64,000 nt of DNA from Closterium sp. Naga37s-1 (taxonomy: Eukaryota > Streptophyta > Zygnematophyceae > Desmidiales > Closteriaceae). Location of the stretch: positions 1,544,001-1,608,000 of the forward strand of contig CANJKZ010000929.1 of the NCBI GenBank assembly GCA_947471745.1. Direction: 5' to 3'. Position 1 is the stretch's first letter, and every line of letters begins with the position of its first letter. The notes beneath the pieces are model-generated. The model was not told where the DNA came from. It ran no database searches and saw only the letters and a program-made list of their open reading frames with translations. The position numbers were made by a program, and so were the translations under genes. Shown one piece after another: positions 22,501-37,500 of the stretch.

Positions 22501-25500
22501 AAGGCACCCAATCCTCTAGAGACTGTCCCTGATTCCCTTCCCATCCATACCTTGCCCATTTCTGATGTACTTAAAAAGCCTTGAGCTCATTATTTGTCAA
22601 TCATTTTAAGCTGAAGTTCTCACATGGTATCAGAGCTGCGTAATCGCACACGCGGATCGTGATCCTCTTACCTTTGCGGATTCTCATCCCGCATTCTTCG
22701 GCGAAGCCGCCTTCAATCTCGTTGCCGTTGATTTGCGACATCTCTAACTGGAAATTTTCCCGCGCCAATCTCCCTACTGTCACCACGAATTCCGCGTTTT
22801 TTGCAAAGCGAATCGTCTGCGTATCGCTAATAGCGTTTTTTCTGTTGAACGAGTATGCGGCACTTCTCCTACTCGTCGAGCTGACGCCTGTCGCCCTGCA
22901 GCTTCTCGTCGGGCTGACGCCCATCGCCCTGCAGTGTCATCTTCGGGCTGCCGCTTATCGCCCTGCAACTTCTCGTCGGGCTGCCGCCTGTCGCCCGGCA
23001 TCGTCACCTTCGGGTTGCCGCCTGTCGCCCTGGAGCGGCTTTATCTAAACCCTACCTTAAAATTCTTCTTCGTAAACCCCACCTTACAATTCTCCTTCGT
23101 AAACCCTACCTTAGAATTCTCCTTCGTAAACCTTACAATTCTCCTTCGGAAACCCCACCTTACAATTCTACCTACGACGACTTAAGAGCTGCGCTTCGTG
23201 CGGAAAGGAAAAATATTGTCAACATGGCATTCGCTTCCTTCACTATTGCCAACCTCATCGTCAAGGTTCATACTATTCATGGCGAGCTCAAGGAACTCGG
23301 TATAGTCTTCTCTGAGCAAGCTCCAGCATCCGCTTCTCTTGTCGGCCTCACTTTGGCATACGAAGTCTCGAGGAAGATGCTCCTCACACTCTCGACGAAA
23401 GACCTCACCTTCATAAGGTCTCTTCGCCGAGAAAGACACCACGACTCAAGTCAAAGTCTATGCCCTCCGTGCTCCCGTGCCTCAAGCAAGTGTTACCTTG
23501 GCACCTTTCCAGCGCAATCGCTTCCCTCCATGTATGGCAACCGCAAGGGACGAGTGTGTGGTGGCACTAACTGCCCCATTGCTACGTGCTTCAAGAAGAA
23601 GGACGACGAATGGTATGCCATCCATGGATTCGACAAGAAGCTGCCGAACTGAATGCGCACTCGTAAGGTCAACCTAGTCGAGACACAGGAACCCGCTCAG
23701 GCTAGTGCTAGTTATAGTGCTCGTGCTGATGTGCGTATCAACATGTTGTTCCATGGCACTGCCATGATTAATGAAGCGACCTCGCAGTACATCAGCTCAC
23801 CACAGACACCACACTACATAGAATTCACACTCGACAGTGGGGCCATGCACACAGCACCCAAAGAGAAACACTCCTTCCAACCCTACTCAGTACCCATTCC
23901 TCTCTTGGGAGCGGACTCGAGCTTCACCACTCATGCTAAGGGGTCGTCCATAGTCATTTGCCCCGCCTTCCCATCCGACACTGTCACTGGCATGTACGTG
24001 CTTTCACTACGCCGCAATCTAGTGGCCCAAATTGAAATTCAGAAGGCTGACGCTGACTATTGTGACATCATCGACCCACTCACAAACAAGATCTTAGCTC
24101 GCTTCACCCTCAACAGCAGCGGCCTCTACACGATGTGTTTACCGGCCCCACAGGTGTCAACCACCCAAGCACAGGCTGCTATCACACCATGCTCATGACG
24201 TAGTCTCGCCAACCCGGCCATCCTCTACCGCCATCGGCTCAGGCACCCAAATATGCGCACGCTTGCAGACATAGCCTCAAAGAAGCTTCTTCTCGGCCTA
24301 CCATCCTCGCTTCCTCCACCACCTGACTTTCCCGCTCCCACGTGCCTGACTACACCAAGAGTAAGCTGTGCCAACAACTTCACCCCGCCTCACCCTCGGT
24401 CGCAGCAGCCCCATTGGACCTAATGCACATGGACGCCTGAGGCCGTGCGCCGGTTACCACATGGGGTGGTCATCGCTATTTCCTTGCAATAGTTGATGAC
24501 CACTCTCGTTACGACTCTGTGCACCTATTTCACACTAAGTCTGAGGCTCCAAAGGCCATCATGGTGTGGGTCAAACAGGCGCAGGTCACCTTTGGCACCA
24601 AGGTCAAGCGCCTCCATTCGGATGGTAGTGGTGAATTCTGCAAACGCCAAGCTTGAAGCCTTCAACTCCTTTCTTAGCATTCAGCAAAACTTCACCCTTC
24701 CCGACAGCCTGCAGCAGAATGGCATAGCAAAGAGCCGTAATCGCACTTTGGTGTTGATCGCTCCCACTAGATATGAGCACGAACCGAACTCAAACATGTT
24801 TGCTCAAACTTTTTCGAACCTTGCATGGGGGTCGAACCAAACCGAACTTGTTTGTTCGAACTTATGTTGAGATTTGAGGTTTGTATATGTAACAACGAAC
24901 CTTAAAGGTTTGTGCGAACTCGAACCTAGTTAGGTTTGGGGGTAAAGATGATGCACAAGGAAATGTAAAAGGCATGCGTGTCAGACGGTTCAGCGAGAGT
25001 ATCAAGTACAAAACAGAACAGCAAATGAGAGGGTAAAAAGAAATCCAGGGTTTAGCTAAAAATCGGAATGCTCCCCTCTAGCTAAAAAATATAGTTATGC
25101 GCAGTGTACTATCTAACCTAACACCTAAACGTATGACGCATCTTAAGAGGGAGTTGTAGTGAATGAATAGTAGTGTGGGAGCTTGGGTGTGGTACTTAGG
25201 AGCAGATCTAGATCTGCTCTACCTAACTTACGACCTTAGGGTTGGCTGCCGTGAAATGGCAGCCACCTCGACGACTTTCACGATTTTGACGGGAAAGTCG
25301 AGTGGGTTCTGGCGGGGTCTAATTTGAACCCCGCGAAGTTTGAAAATTGTTGTTTCGAACTTCGAACCGGACCGGTTCGAAGTTCGAAACTTGAACCATA
25401 AAAGTTTGCTCAAACGGTTCGCGCTAACTTTTTCAAGGTTTGCGCAAACGTTTTCCAAGAGAAAAGTTCGGTTCGTTTTAATTTGAACCGGTTCGAGCGA

Positions 25501-28500
25501 ACCGAACCTAGGTTCCGTTCTTTGCTCATGTCTAGCCCCCACGCACCACTCTCATTCTAGGGGTATGCCCTTTACCATGCTGCCCTCCTCTACAATCTTT
25601 ACCCCCACCCCATCCGCATCTTCCCGACACCACTCCCACCACCCTCTCGCTCGGGAAAGCACCCACAGCTCGCCCTCTTCGTGTCTGGGGGTGCGCCGCC
25701 TATGTCCTCCTCAACCCTTAGGCTCGGCGGCAGCAAGACGGCAAGCTCGGCCCCAAGACTCGAACGTGCATATATCTTGGGCATAATGCCGACTCCCCTG
25801 ACTACCTCTTCCTCAACCCCACTACTCACCAACTGGTCCGCAACCGAGACGTTGTCTTTGAAGAGACTCGCCCTTTCTACTCTACGTTAGGGGGGATTCT
25901 CCCACCGGACCACCTCCCTTGTGTGGGCTGACTTTGATGTGCCTCCTGGACTTCCGCCTGCACCGGCTCCCTCACCTCCTACTACTCCTGCCATGGCACC
26001 AACCCTCTCCGAGGTCTCTACCTCGCCCTCACCAGTGTCCTCGGTAGTTGCTCCTCCATCCCTCCCCTCTCCCACTCTGCCACCCGCACTTCCACCACCG
26101 AGCGAACCTATCACATACCAGCGGCGGTCGACCCATCCGACCCCGCGTCCTCCCTCCATTCCCTCTTCCACTCTGCCACCCGCTCTCCCACCATCGAGTG
26201 CACCGATCACGTACCAGCGGCGGCCGATTCCTCCGGCCCCGCCTCCTTTACCGGCCCCTCCGGCCCCGCCCGCTACACCCTCATCTCCGCAGTCTCGCAA
26301 GCCTGCACTTCCACTCGCACTCGCCATTCGGTGCTCTAGCACATCTTTCCTGATATCACTGACTCACCCTCACTCAACTTCTCAGAGAACCCGACCATCC
26401 TCATCCCTCTCACTATCCAAGAGGCTCTTTCGGGTCCCTATGCTGCTGAGTGGCGCAATGACATGAGAGATGAATGCGAAGCCTTCACTCGCAACCACTT
26501 CTTCGACGACGAAACTTCACCTCTAGGAGTCAACATCTTTGAAGGCACGTGGCTGTTTCAAGTGAAAAGGCTTTTGGATGAGGCTCAATGTTCAAAGCGT
26601 GCTGTGTGGCCAAGAATTCACTCAGCAGCAGCACTTCTGACTTTTTTCAGGACCTTCTCTCCCATGGCCTAATCACCCACCGTTCGCACGCTCTTGGATA
26701 CGGCCGCACGAGAAAACATGGAAATCAAATCCATGGGCGCCTCTTCGGCAATTCTGCAAGAACACCTTAAAGAGACTGTGCTCGTGGATCGACCCGAAGG
26801 CTTTCCGGGAGAATTTCCTCCCAACACTGTCTGGAAGCTCCTCATGAGTGGCGCAACAAGGTGAAGAAGGTCCTCCTCTCATCGGACTTTCACCCATCAT
26901 CTCCTGACCCGAAATTTTTCATTTGCAATCACTATGAGCCATTCTACATCCTTGTCTACGTCGATGACTTCATCCTCGTCTCCAAAGACTCGGCCCAGAT
27001 GACCTCTATCCAGACTACCCTGAGCAAGGCCCTCTTGATGAAGGACATTGGTGACCTCAAGCACTACTTGGGGACGGGGATCATTCGTGATCGTCAGGCT
27101 CGCACCGTCTCGTTCTCCCAAGAGTTCTACATTGACAATGTTCTCAAGCACCTTGAGATGGAATCCTGCACACCCATGGCCACCCCGCTGCCGCTACAAC
27201 ACCTCCTCACAGCTCCAGCTATACCCACACCAGAGGCCTGCTACGAGCCATACCCTGACCTTGTTAGGTCCCTCAGGTACGCCATGATGTGCACCCGGCC
27301 TGATGTGGCATATCCTGTCAGTGTCCTCTCTCGCTATGTGGCTCTTGGATGTTTCATCGATCTCCACTGGAAGGCGGCGAAGTGGGTGCTGCGCCATCTG
27401 CAAGGCACCAAGTCTCATGTCTTCACATTTGGTGGTCTTTCTCCTACTCTGGAGGGCTACAGTGACTTCTCTTGGGCTGATGACCAGACCGACCGACACT
27501 CCTCTTAGGGCTACTTCTTCACCCTTGGAAGTGGAGTTGTTAGCTGACACTCTACCAGGTCGTCTGTGGTCTCCCTCTCCTCCTGTGAGGCAGAAATATA
27601 CGCTGAGACCATGGCAGCTCAAGATGCCCATTGGCCCACCTTCCTCCTCCAGGAGCTTGGCTACCCTCAGCCTGCTCCCACCCTCTAGTGTGATTACAAA
27701 GGTGCCATCCACCTCTCCCAGGATCCAGTGTTTTACACTCGCTCCAAGCCCCTTGGGAAGGTCCCACACTATCATCTTCTTGGCGCCATAAGGCTGTGTG
27801 CCCCTCCTCTGTCATGAGTTCGATTGACGTATATGGGGGGGTGTTAGTGTTAGCCTCAATCTCAACTTTTGTATTTGCACTTTTATATTCTAGCATAGTG
27901 TAGTTTGCACTTCGAGTTTTGTTGAGTGTATACCCATATCTCAACCAAACCCAAATGTGATCACCAAGCAATCTCCAACCCACCAATTGGAGATTGCCTT
28001 GGGATTGCCCCCAATCCCTTGGAGATTGTCCCTGATTCCTCCCCATCCATACCTTGCCTATTTCTGATGTACTTAGAGAGCCTTGAGCTCATTACTAGTC
28101 AATCACTTCAAGCTCACAATCTCACAAGAAGAGGGTTGGAGAGTAAGGGCGTACCCACTGAGACAAAAGGGGGGTTGGAGCGTAAGAGCGTACCCACTGA
28201 GACAAAAGAGGGTTGGAGGGTAAGGGCATACCCACTGAGACAGAAGAGGGTTGGAGGGTAACAGCGTACCTTGAGACAAAAGAGGGTTGGAGGTTAAGGG
28301 CGTGCGTACCCACTGAGACAGATGAGGGTTGGAGGGTAAGGGCGTACCCAATAGGACTTCTGAATGACCATGTGGTCCACGTTGGCCACGAACTTAAGTA
28401 GCGTGGGGGGTGGCAGGCCATTGTAATAGAAGTACCTGCCAGGCGCATCCACAGGGGGAGAGTGAGTGTGAGGAATGGACGCGTGCACATGGAGCCAACA

Positions 28501-31500
28501 AGGGTGACAAAAGGGGTTGTGTGCGAAGAGAAATAAAGGGTGTGTGGCATTCTGAGGTGCCCCAAACCATTATCTGACAGTACTCGTATTGGCGAGAGGA
28601 AGTTGAGAAGGCAGAAACACACATGTCTTGGCACGTGCGCAAGTGCTGTGACATGGGATCCGCACTCAAGGGAAAACAAACAACATGCATTTTTTCCACG
28701 TATACGCAATTTTCCCTGCAAATGAATGAGGACGTGCGCAAAAACAGAACAAAAAGGCACTTAAGAGGACGTGCACTACACGGACAGCCAGCAAAAAGGA
28801 CGTGCGTATGAGTCATCCATGCGACACTAACGAGTCGTCTATTCAGCACTGTTGTGCAACATGTCCCAGTGGACGGTTTCTCACCTTTAGTCTTAGAGAT
28901 CACAAGTTAAACTCTCAGCAGCTGCACTTTCCCTTCTCGTTATGCTCACCATCACAAGTCCACTCCACCACACTCACCCACATTGAAGTGCGGTCGCTGT
29001 TGGCATTGCCACATGTCCACTCATCCCATGCTCACCTTGCTGGCCCCTATGGTGTGCCATATGCTGCCTTGTCGGCTGTTGTTCCAGCCTAGCCCACATG
29101 TGCAACATGAGGCCTCACTTGCTAGCTTGACAAGGTTGGCTAGCCTTGCACTCAGCTTGGAGGAGCTGCAGCTAGCCTCAAGAGTTCAGCCATGTATATG
29201 TGGTTTTTTACTTCACTAAATCTCATCCTTTGACTAGGACATTGCTCTAGCCTCTCAGGCTTGTACCATCTTCCTACTAAGGATATATTTTCTTTTCACA
29301 TTGTGCCCTCAAGTTCACCGATCCATTTTCTACAAGCAGCCATTAAGGGGGCTTAGCGGGGCATGGGGCACTCACAAGTCATCCTTCAAGGCTATGCAGA
29401 CAGGTATCAGGAGACGTGCACTCACGAGTCGTCCATCAATGAGTCATCCATGCGACACTCCCGAGTCATCCATGCGACAGTCACGGCTCATCTATTCAGC
29501 AGCAATGAAGGGGGCTGGGGCACTCACGAGTCTTCCTTCAAAAGGTGGCGTGCACTCACGAGTCGTCCATCAAGAAGAACTCGTCGTTGGAGGCGGCGAT
29601 GAGCAGCTTGGGCATGGTGAGGCGCTCCCGAAAGAAGTAGGGGTCCGTGTAGCTCTATGGGGGTGGGGGGAAAGGGGTGGGGGAAGGGAGAAGGGGGGGT
29701 GGTGGTAGGAGGGTTTGGGGCGGGAGTGGGAGGGAAACAGGGAAGGGAGGGGGGGAAGGAGGGGGGCTTGTGAGTCAGTGGCATTTGTTGTCTATCAAGC
29801 GTGGAGTGAAAGAAAAGGGTTTTGAGTTTTTAAGCATTCCCAAATGCATGGTTGGAGAGCTTTCGGGCTGGGCTGTTGACTAGAACTCTGCGAGACCACC
29901 CCCCCCTCCCACTCCGCCCCTGCCTACCTCCCTCCCTAAGCCCTACACGTTTTTCCATTAACCTGAACCCCAACCCTCGACCTCGTTCCTTCCCTCTGCC
30001 CTCTGCCCTCGGGCCTACTTAATGGCTGCTGTTGGCTCCTTGTTCCTCATTATTTCGTGTGGGTTCCAAATTTCCAACCCACCTGCCTCTCTCCCTCTCT
30101 ATCCCTCTCCATCCCTCTCTAACCTCTCTAACCCTCTCTGTCTCTCAATTCCTTCCTTCTCACCAGGATGTGACGCAGCTGTGGGGTGTGCAGAAAGCGA
30201 GTGAGGTTGTAATCCACGTAGAACCTTCCCACATCCCATCCATCTCCCATCCCATCCATCTCCCATCCCATCCATCACCCATTTATCACTCTCATAAATT
30301 TATGCATGCATCCATCAACCATTCATCACTCTCATACATTCATACATGCATGCATCCATCACCCATATTTCACCACCCATCATCCATCGCCTTGGAGCGA
30401 CTATGGCGGGCAGGCGGGCCGTGGACCAGGCATCATTGCTAACTGGCCAGCCCCGGGCGGGCCCGTTATGACTGGGATGGGGTGGGGGGGGCATGGGTCG
30501 GCCCGGACTTGGCAATTTCAGGTAATAGCTCATAACAAGTGCAGTCCTTCCTTACCCCCACTCATCTGTACCCCTGTGCATCCCTACCCCCATGCGTGCA
30601 TGCATCCCTTCAACTGATGCAAGGAAGAACCGGTCCTTGGAAGCAAGCAAGCAAGCAACAACACGGAGGCAGCAGCAGCAGCACAGCACTCACTGGCACG
30701 TGCGGCAGCAGCTCCCTGGCAGCGAGCTGGGTGGCATCGAGGGCGCGGACGAGGGACTTGGCCATGGGCATGTAGATGGACCACTCGGGGGTGCTGGGGT
30801 CGTGCAGTGCCATGCCCAGTGTGACTGGCGGACGAGGTGCGTAAAGGGGGCAGGTGAGGCGGACGAGGTGCGTAAAGGGGGCAGGTGAGGCGGACGAGGC
30901 GGGTGAGGCAGGTGAGGGGAGGGGAGAGGAGGAGGTATGGGCGAGGGAAGGAAAGTTAAGTTCTGCACTCATATCCTCACATGCACTCATATCCTCACAT
31001 GCACTCATATCCTCACATGCACTCATATCCTCACATGCACTCATATCCTCACATGCACTCATATCCTCACATGCACTCATTTCCTCACATGCACTCATTT
31101 CCCGCACTACCAGCTATTAGGTGGGGTATTGCTACTGCTGCAGACACCAGCAGGAAAAAGCACACTAAAGGCTTACTGCATCGTCCTCTAGCACATCTTG
31201 GCTTACGCTGCTGCTGTAGCGGACACGCTATAACCTGCCTCGTTTACAGACTGCGATCTCCTATGCGTGCAAATCTTGGTATCTTCTGCTGCGGCTGACA
31301 TCAGGGGCGATGCGGACCTGGTATAAGCTGACTCGCTTACAGGCTGTGATCTCCTCCTCCATGAGCTCTTGGCTCATGCTCTTGCTGACGCCAGGCGGTG
31401 AGGAGTAGAAGGTGATGGGCATCATGGGCTGCTGGTGCAGCATGACGCCCAGCATGCCCAGATCCACCACCAGCCTGCACGCGGGTACAGCAGAGTGGGT

Positions 31501-34500
31501 GTCATAGCAGAGTGGAGGGGAGAGAGGAGGAGGTTGGTGACGCCCAGATCCACCACCAGCCTGAATGTGAGGCAATACGGTGGGAGGGGGTGGGGAGGGG
31601 TTGTGTGGAAGAAATGGGGGGGACTGGAAGAAGGACGATGCAACAGGCACAAGGCTCACGCCCCTCCCACTCACGCCCCTCAATCCCACTCGCGCCCCAC
31701 CTACTCACGCACACCTGCAACGTGGGTGGAAACATGCAACGCACTGCACTTGTTGTCAGAAATGAGAGTTGAATCGATAGGTTAAAGAAAAACATACATG
31801 GCCTTAAGTACCACAAACTAGGAGGGGTTGGGTGGATAAGTTGCAATTGGAAGAATATCCTAGAAGGATCCATCCAAATCAAGGAAAAATTGGATGGATG
31901 GGTGTGGATAGGTTTGGATAGGTTGGGGATAAAAAGTCTACACCCAACCCAACCAGAAACAAACTTACTAAAAGTTGGAAATCCTAAAAATGTAACGCTA
32001 ACACACAAAGTGCAGCCTATTTCCAACAATCATGCCCCTTCTTCCCACTCATAACACACCTTTTGAACTCACTCAAGTCCCTCTCACTCACGCCGCTCAC
32101 AAACCAAACCAGCAACACAGATGAAGAAGTCTGTCTGCATGGCATGGTAGCGCCACATGGAGCTCCCACTCCCATGGAGCTCCCATTCCCATGGAGCTCC
32201 CACTCCCATGGAGCTCCCACTCCCATGGAGCTCCCACTCCCATGGAGCTCCCACTCCCATGGAGCTCCCACTCCCATGGAGCTCCCACTCCCATGGTGCT
32301 CCCACTCCCATGGAGCTCCCACTCCCATGGTGCTCCCACTCACTCACACCTGCACTGTGGGTGAGAGCCATCACTGCAACCGCGCCACTCTCTGCCACTC
32401 ACGCCACTCTCTGTCTCTCACGCCACTCTCTGTCACTCACGCCACTCTCTGTCACTCACGCCACTCTCTGTCACTCACGCCACTCTCTGTCACTCATGCC
32501 ACTCTCTGTCACTCACGCCACTCTCTGTCACTCACGCCACTCTCTGTCACTCAAGCCACTCTCTGTCACTCACGCCACTCTCTGTCACTCACGCCACTCT
32601 CTGTCACTCACGACACTCTCTGTCACTCACGCCACTCTCTGTCCCTCACGCCACTCTCTGTCACTCACGCCACTCTCTGTCTCTCACGCCACTCTCTGTC
32701 ACTTACGCCACTCTCTGTCACTCATGCCACTCTCTGTCACTCACGCCACTCTCTGTCTCTCACACCACTCTCTGTCACTCACGCCACTCTCTGTCACTCA
32801 CGCCACTCTCTGTCACTCACGCCACACTCTGTCACTCACGCCACTCTCTGTCACTCACGCCACTCTCTGTCACTCACGCCACTCTCTGTCCCTCACGCCA
32901 CTCTCTGTCACTCACGCCACTCTCTGTCTCTCACGCCACTCTCTGTCACTTACGCCACTCTCTGTCACTCATGCCACTCTCTGTCACTCACGCCACTCTC
33001 TGTCTCTCACACCACTCTCTGTCACTCACGCCACTCTCTGTCACTCACGCCACTCTCTGTCACTCACGCCACACTCTGTCACTCACGCCACTCTCTGTCA
33101 CTCACGCCACTCTCTGTCACTCACGCCACTCTCTGTCACTCACGCCACTCTCTGTCTCTCACACCACTCTCTGTCACTCACGCCACTCTCTGTCACTCAC
33201 GCCACTCTCTGTCTCTCACGCCACTCTCTGTCACTCACGCCACTCTCTGTCACTCACGCCACTCTCTGTCACTCACGCCACTCTCTGTCACTCACGCCAC
33301 TCTCTGTCCCTCACGCCACACTCTGTCACTCACGCCACTCTCTGTCTCTCACGCCACTCTCTGTCACTTACGCCACTCTCTGTCACTCACGCCACTCTCT
33401 GTCACTCACGCCACTCTCTGTCTCTCACACCACTCTCTGTCACTCACGCCACTCTCTGTCACTCACGCCACTCTCTGTCACTCACGCCACACTCTGTCAC
33501 TCACGCCACTCTCTGTCACTCACGCCACACTCTGTCACTCACGCCACTCTCTGTCACTCACGCCACTCTCTGTCTCTCACACCACTCTCTGTCACTCACG
33601 CCACTCTCTGTCACTCACGCCACTCGCTGTCACTCACGCCACACTCTGTCACTCACGCCACACTCTGTCACTCACGCCACTCTCTGTCACTCACGCCACT
33701 CTCTGTCTCTCACGCCACTCTCTGTCACTTACGCCACTCTCTGTCACTCACGCCACTCTCTGTCACTCACGCACTCTCTGTCTCTCACACCACTCTCTGT
33801 CACTCACGCCACTCTCTGTCACTCACGCCACTCTCTGTCACTCACGCCACACTCTGTCACTCATGCCACTCTCCGTCACTCACGCCACACTCTGTCACTC
33901 ACGCCACACTCTGTCACTCACGCCACTCTCTGTCACTCACGCCACTCTCTGTCTCTCACGCCACTCTCTGTCACTTACGCCACTCTCTGTCACTCACGCC
34001 ACTCTCTGTCACTCACGCCACTCTCTGTTTCTCACACCACTCTCTGTCACTCACGCCACTCTCTGTCACTCACGCCACTCTCTGTCACTCACGCCACACT
34101 CTGTCACTCATGCCACTCTCTGTCACTCACGCCACACTCTGTCACTCACGCCACTCTCTGTCACACACGCCACTCTCTGTCACTCACGCCACTCTCTGTC
34201 ACTCATGCCACTCTCTGTCACTCACGCCACTCTCTGTCACTCACGCCACTCTCTGTCACTCACGCACTCTCTGTCACTCAAGCCACTCTCTGTCACTCAC
34301 GCCACTCTCTGTCACTTACGCCACTCTCTGTCACTCATGCCACTCTCTGTCACTCACGCCACTCTCTGTCTCTCACACCACTCTCTGTCACTCACACCAC
34401 TCTCTGTCACTCACGCCACTCTCTGTCACTCACGCCACACTCTGTCACTCACGCCACTCTCTGTCACTCACGCCACTCTCTCTCACTCACGCCACTCTCT

Positions 34501-37500
34501 GTCACTCACGCCACTCTCTGTCTCTCACACCACTCTCTGTCACTCACGCCACTCTCTGTCACTCACGCCACTCTCTGTCTCTCACGCCACTCTCTGTCAC
34601 TCACGCCACTCTCTGTCACTCACGCCACTCTCTGTCACTCACGCCACTCTCTGTCACTCACGCCACTCTCTGTCACTCACGCCTCTCTCTGTCACTCACG
34701 CCACTCTCTGTCACTCACGCCACTCTCTGTCTCTCACACCACTCTCTGTCACTCACGCCACTCTCTGTCACTCACGCCACTCTCTGTCTCTCACGCCACT
34801 CTCTGTCACTCACGCCACTCTCTGTCACTCACGCCACTCTCTGTCACTCACGCCACTCTCTGTCACTCACGCCACACTCTGTCACTCATGCCACTCTCCG
34901 TCACTCACGCCACACTCTGTCACTCACGCCACACTCTGTCACTCACGCCACTCTCTGTCACTCACGCCACTCTCTGTCTCTCACGCCACTCTCTGTCACT
35001 TACGCCACTCTCTGTCACTCACGCCACTCTCTGTCACTCACGCCACTCTCTGTCTCTCACACCACTCTCTGTCACTCACGCCACTCTCTGTCACTCACGC
35101 CACTCTCTGTCACTCACGCCACACTCTGTCACTCATGCCACTCTCTGTCACTCACGCCACACTCTGTCACTCACGCCACTCTCTGTCACTCACGCCACTC
35201 TCTGTCACTCACGCCACTCTCTGTCACTTACGCCACTCTCTGTCACTCATGCCACTCTCTGTCACTCACGCCACTCTCTGTCTCTCACACCACTCTCTGT
35301 CACTCACGCCACTCTCTGTCACTCACGCCACTCTCTGTCACTCACGCCACACTCTGTCACTCACGCCACTCTCTGTCACTCACGCCACACTCTGTCACTC
35401 ACGCCACTCTCTGTCACTCACGCCACTCTCTGTCTCTCACACCACTCTCTGTCACTCACGCCACTCGCTGTCACTCACGCCACTCGCTGTCACTCACGCC
35501 ACACTCTGTCACTCACGCCACACTCTGTCACTCACGCCACTCTCTGTCACTCACGCCACTCTCTGTCTCTCACGCCACTCTCTGTCACTTACGCCACTCT
35601 CTGTCACTCACGCCACTCTCTGTCACTCACGCACTCTCTGTCTCTCACGCCACTCTCTGTCACTCACGCCACTCTCTGTCACTCACGCCACACTCTGTCA
35701 CTCACGCCACTCTCCGTCACTCACGCCACACTCTGTCACTCACGCCACACTCTGTCACTCACGCCACTCTCTGTCACTCACGCCACTCTCTGTCTCTCAC
35801 GCCACTCTCTGTCACTTACGCCACTCTCTGTCACTCACGCCACTCTCTGTCACTCACGCCACTCTCTGTCTCTCACACCACTCTCTGTCACTCACGCCGC
35901 TCTCTGTCACTCACGCCACTCTCTGTCACTCACGCCACACTCTGTCACTCATGCCACTCTCTGTCACTCACGCCACACTCTGTCACTCACGCCACTCTCT
36001 GTCACTCACGCCACTCTCTGTCACTCACGCCACTCTCTGTCACTCATGCCACTCTCTGTCACTCACGCCACTCTCTGTCACTCACGCCACTCTCTGTCAC
36101 TCACGCCACTCTCTGTCACTCAAGCCACTCTCTGTCACTCACGCCACTCTCTGTCACTTACGCCACTCTCTGTCACTCATGCCACTCTCTGTCACTCACG
36201 CCACTCTCTGTCACTCAAGCCACTCTCTGTCACTCACGCCACTCTCTGTCACTTACGCCACTCTCTGTCACTCATGCCACTCTCTGTCACTCACGCCACT
36301 CTCTGTCTCTCACACCACTCTCTGTCACTCACGCCACTCTCTGTCACTCACGCCACTCTCTGTCACTCACGCCACACTCTGTCACTCACGCCACTCTCTG
36401 TCACTCACGCCACTCTCTGTCACTCACGCCACTCTCTGTCACTCACGCCACTCTCTGTCTCTCACACCACTCTCTGTCACTCACGCCACTCTCTGTCACT
36501 CACGCCACTCTCTGTCACTTACGCCACTCTCTGTCACTCACGCCACTCTCTGTCACTCACGCCACTCTCTGTTTCTCACACCACTCTCTGTCACTCACGC
36601 CACTCTCTGTCACTCACGCCACTCTCTGTCACTCACGCCACACTCTGTCACTCATGCCACTCTCTGTCACTCACGCCACACTCTGTCACTCACGCCACTC
36701 TCTGTCACACACGCCACTCTCTGTCACTCACGCCACTCTCTGTCACTCATGCCACTCTCTGTCACTCACGCCACTCTCTGTCACTCACGCCACTCTCTGT
36801 CACTCACGCACTCTCTGTCACTCAAGCCACTCTCTGTCACTCACGCCACTCTCTGTCACTTACGCCACTCTCTGTCACTCATGCCACTCTCTGTCACTCA
36901 CGCCACTCTCTGTCTCTCACACCACTCTCTGTCACTCACACCACTCTCTGTCACTCACGCCACTCTCTGTCACTCACGCCACACTCTGTCACTCACGCCA
37001 CTCTCTGTCACTCACGCCACTCTCTCTCACTCACGCCACTCTCTGTCACTCACGCCACTCTCTGTCTCTCACACCACTCTCTGTCACTCACGCCACTCTC
37101 TGTCACTCACGCCACTCTCTGTCTCTCACGCCACTCTCTGTCACTCACGCCACTCTCTGTCACTCACGCCACTCTCTGTCACTCACGCCACTCTCTGTCA
37201 CTCACGCCACTCTCTGTCACTCACGCCTCTCTCTGTCACTCACGCCACTCTCTGTCACTCACGCCACTCTCTGTCTCTCACACCACTCTCTGTCACTCAC
37301 GCCACTCTCTGTCACTCACGCCACTCTCTGTCTCTCACGCCACTCTCTGTCACTCACGCCACTCTCTGTCACTCACGCCACTCTCTGTCACTCACGCCAC
37401 TCTCTGTCACTCACGCCACACTCTGTCACTCATGCCACTCTCCGTCACTCACGCCACACTCTGTCACTCACGCCACACTCTGTCACTCACGCCACTCTCT

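Larger units (their letters stand above)
21706..28126 (+). mobile_element. Copia-4, complete, old, carrying two TIR elements
   Basis: A plus-strand Ty1/copia element of another lineage from Copia-1/2/3/5/6. LTRs are 285-288 bp (after subtracting the insertion in the 5' LTR), starting TGTTAG and ending CACA. The target duplication is AGAAG (21701-21705; 28127-28131). The primer site TGGTATCAGAGC at 22625 is canonical. The LTRs are only about 86% identical by eye, so it is the oldest complete copy. It inserted into a 38-bp tandem repeat in intron 9 of the PqaA-like gene, antisense to it. Confidence 0.92.
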
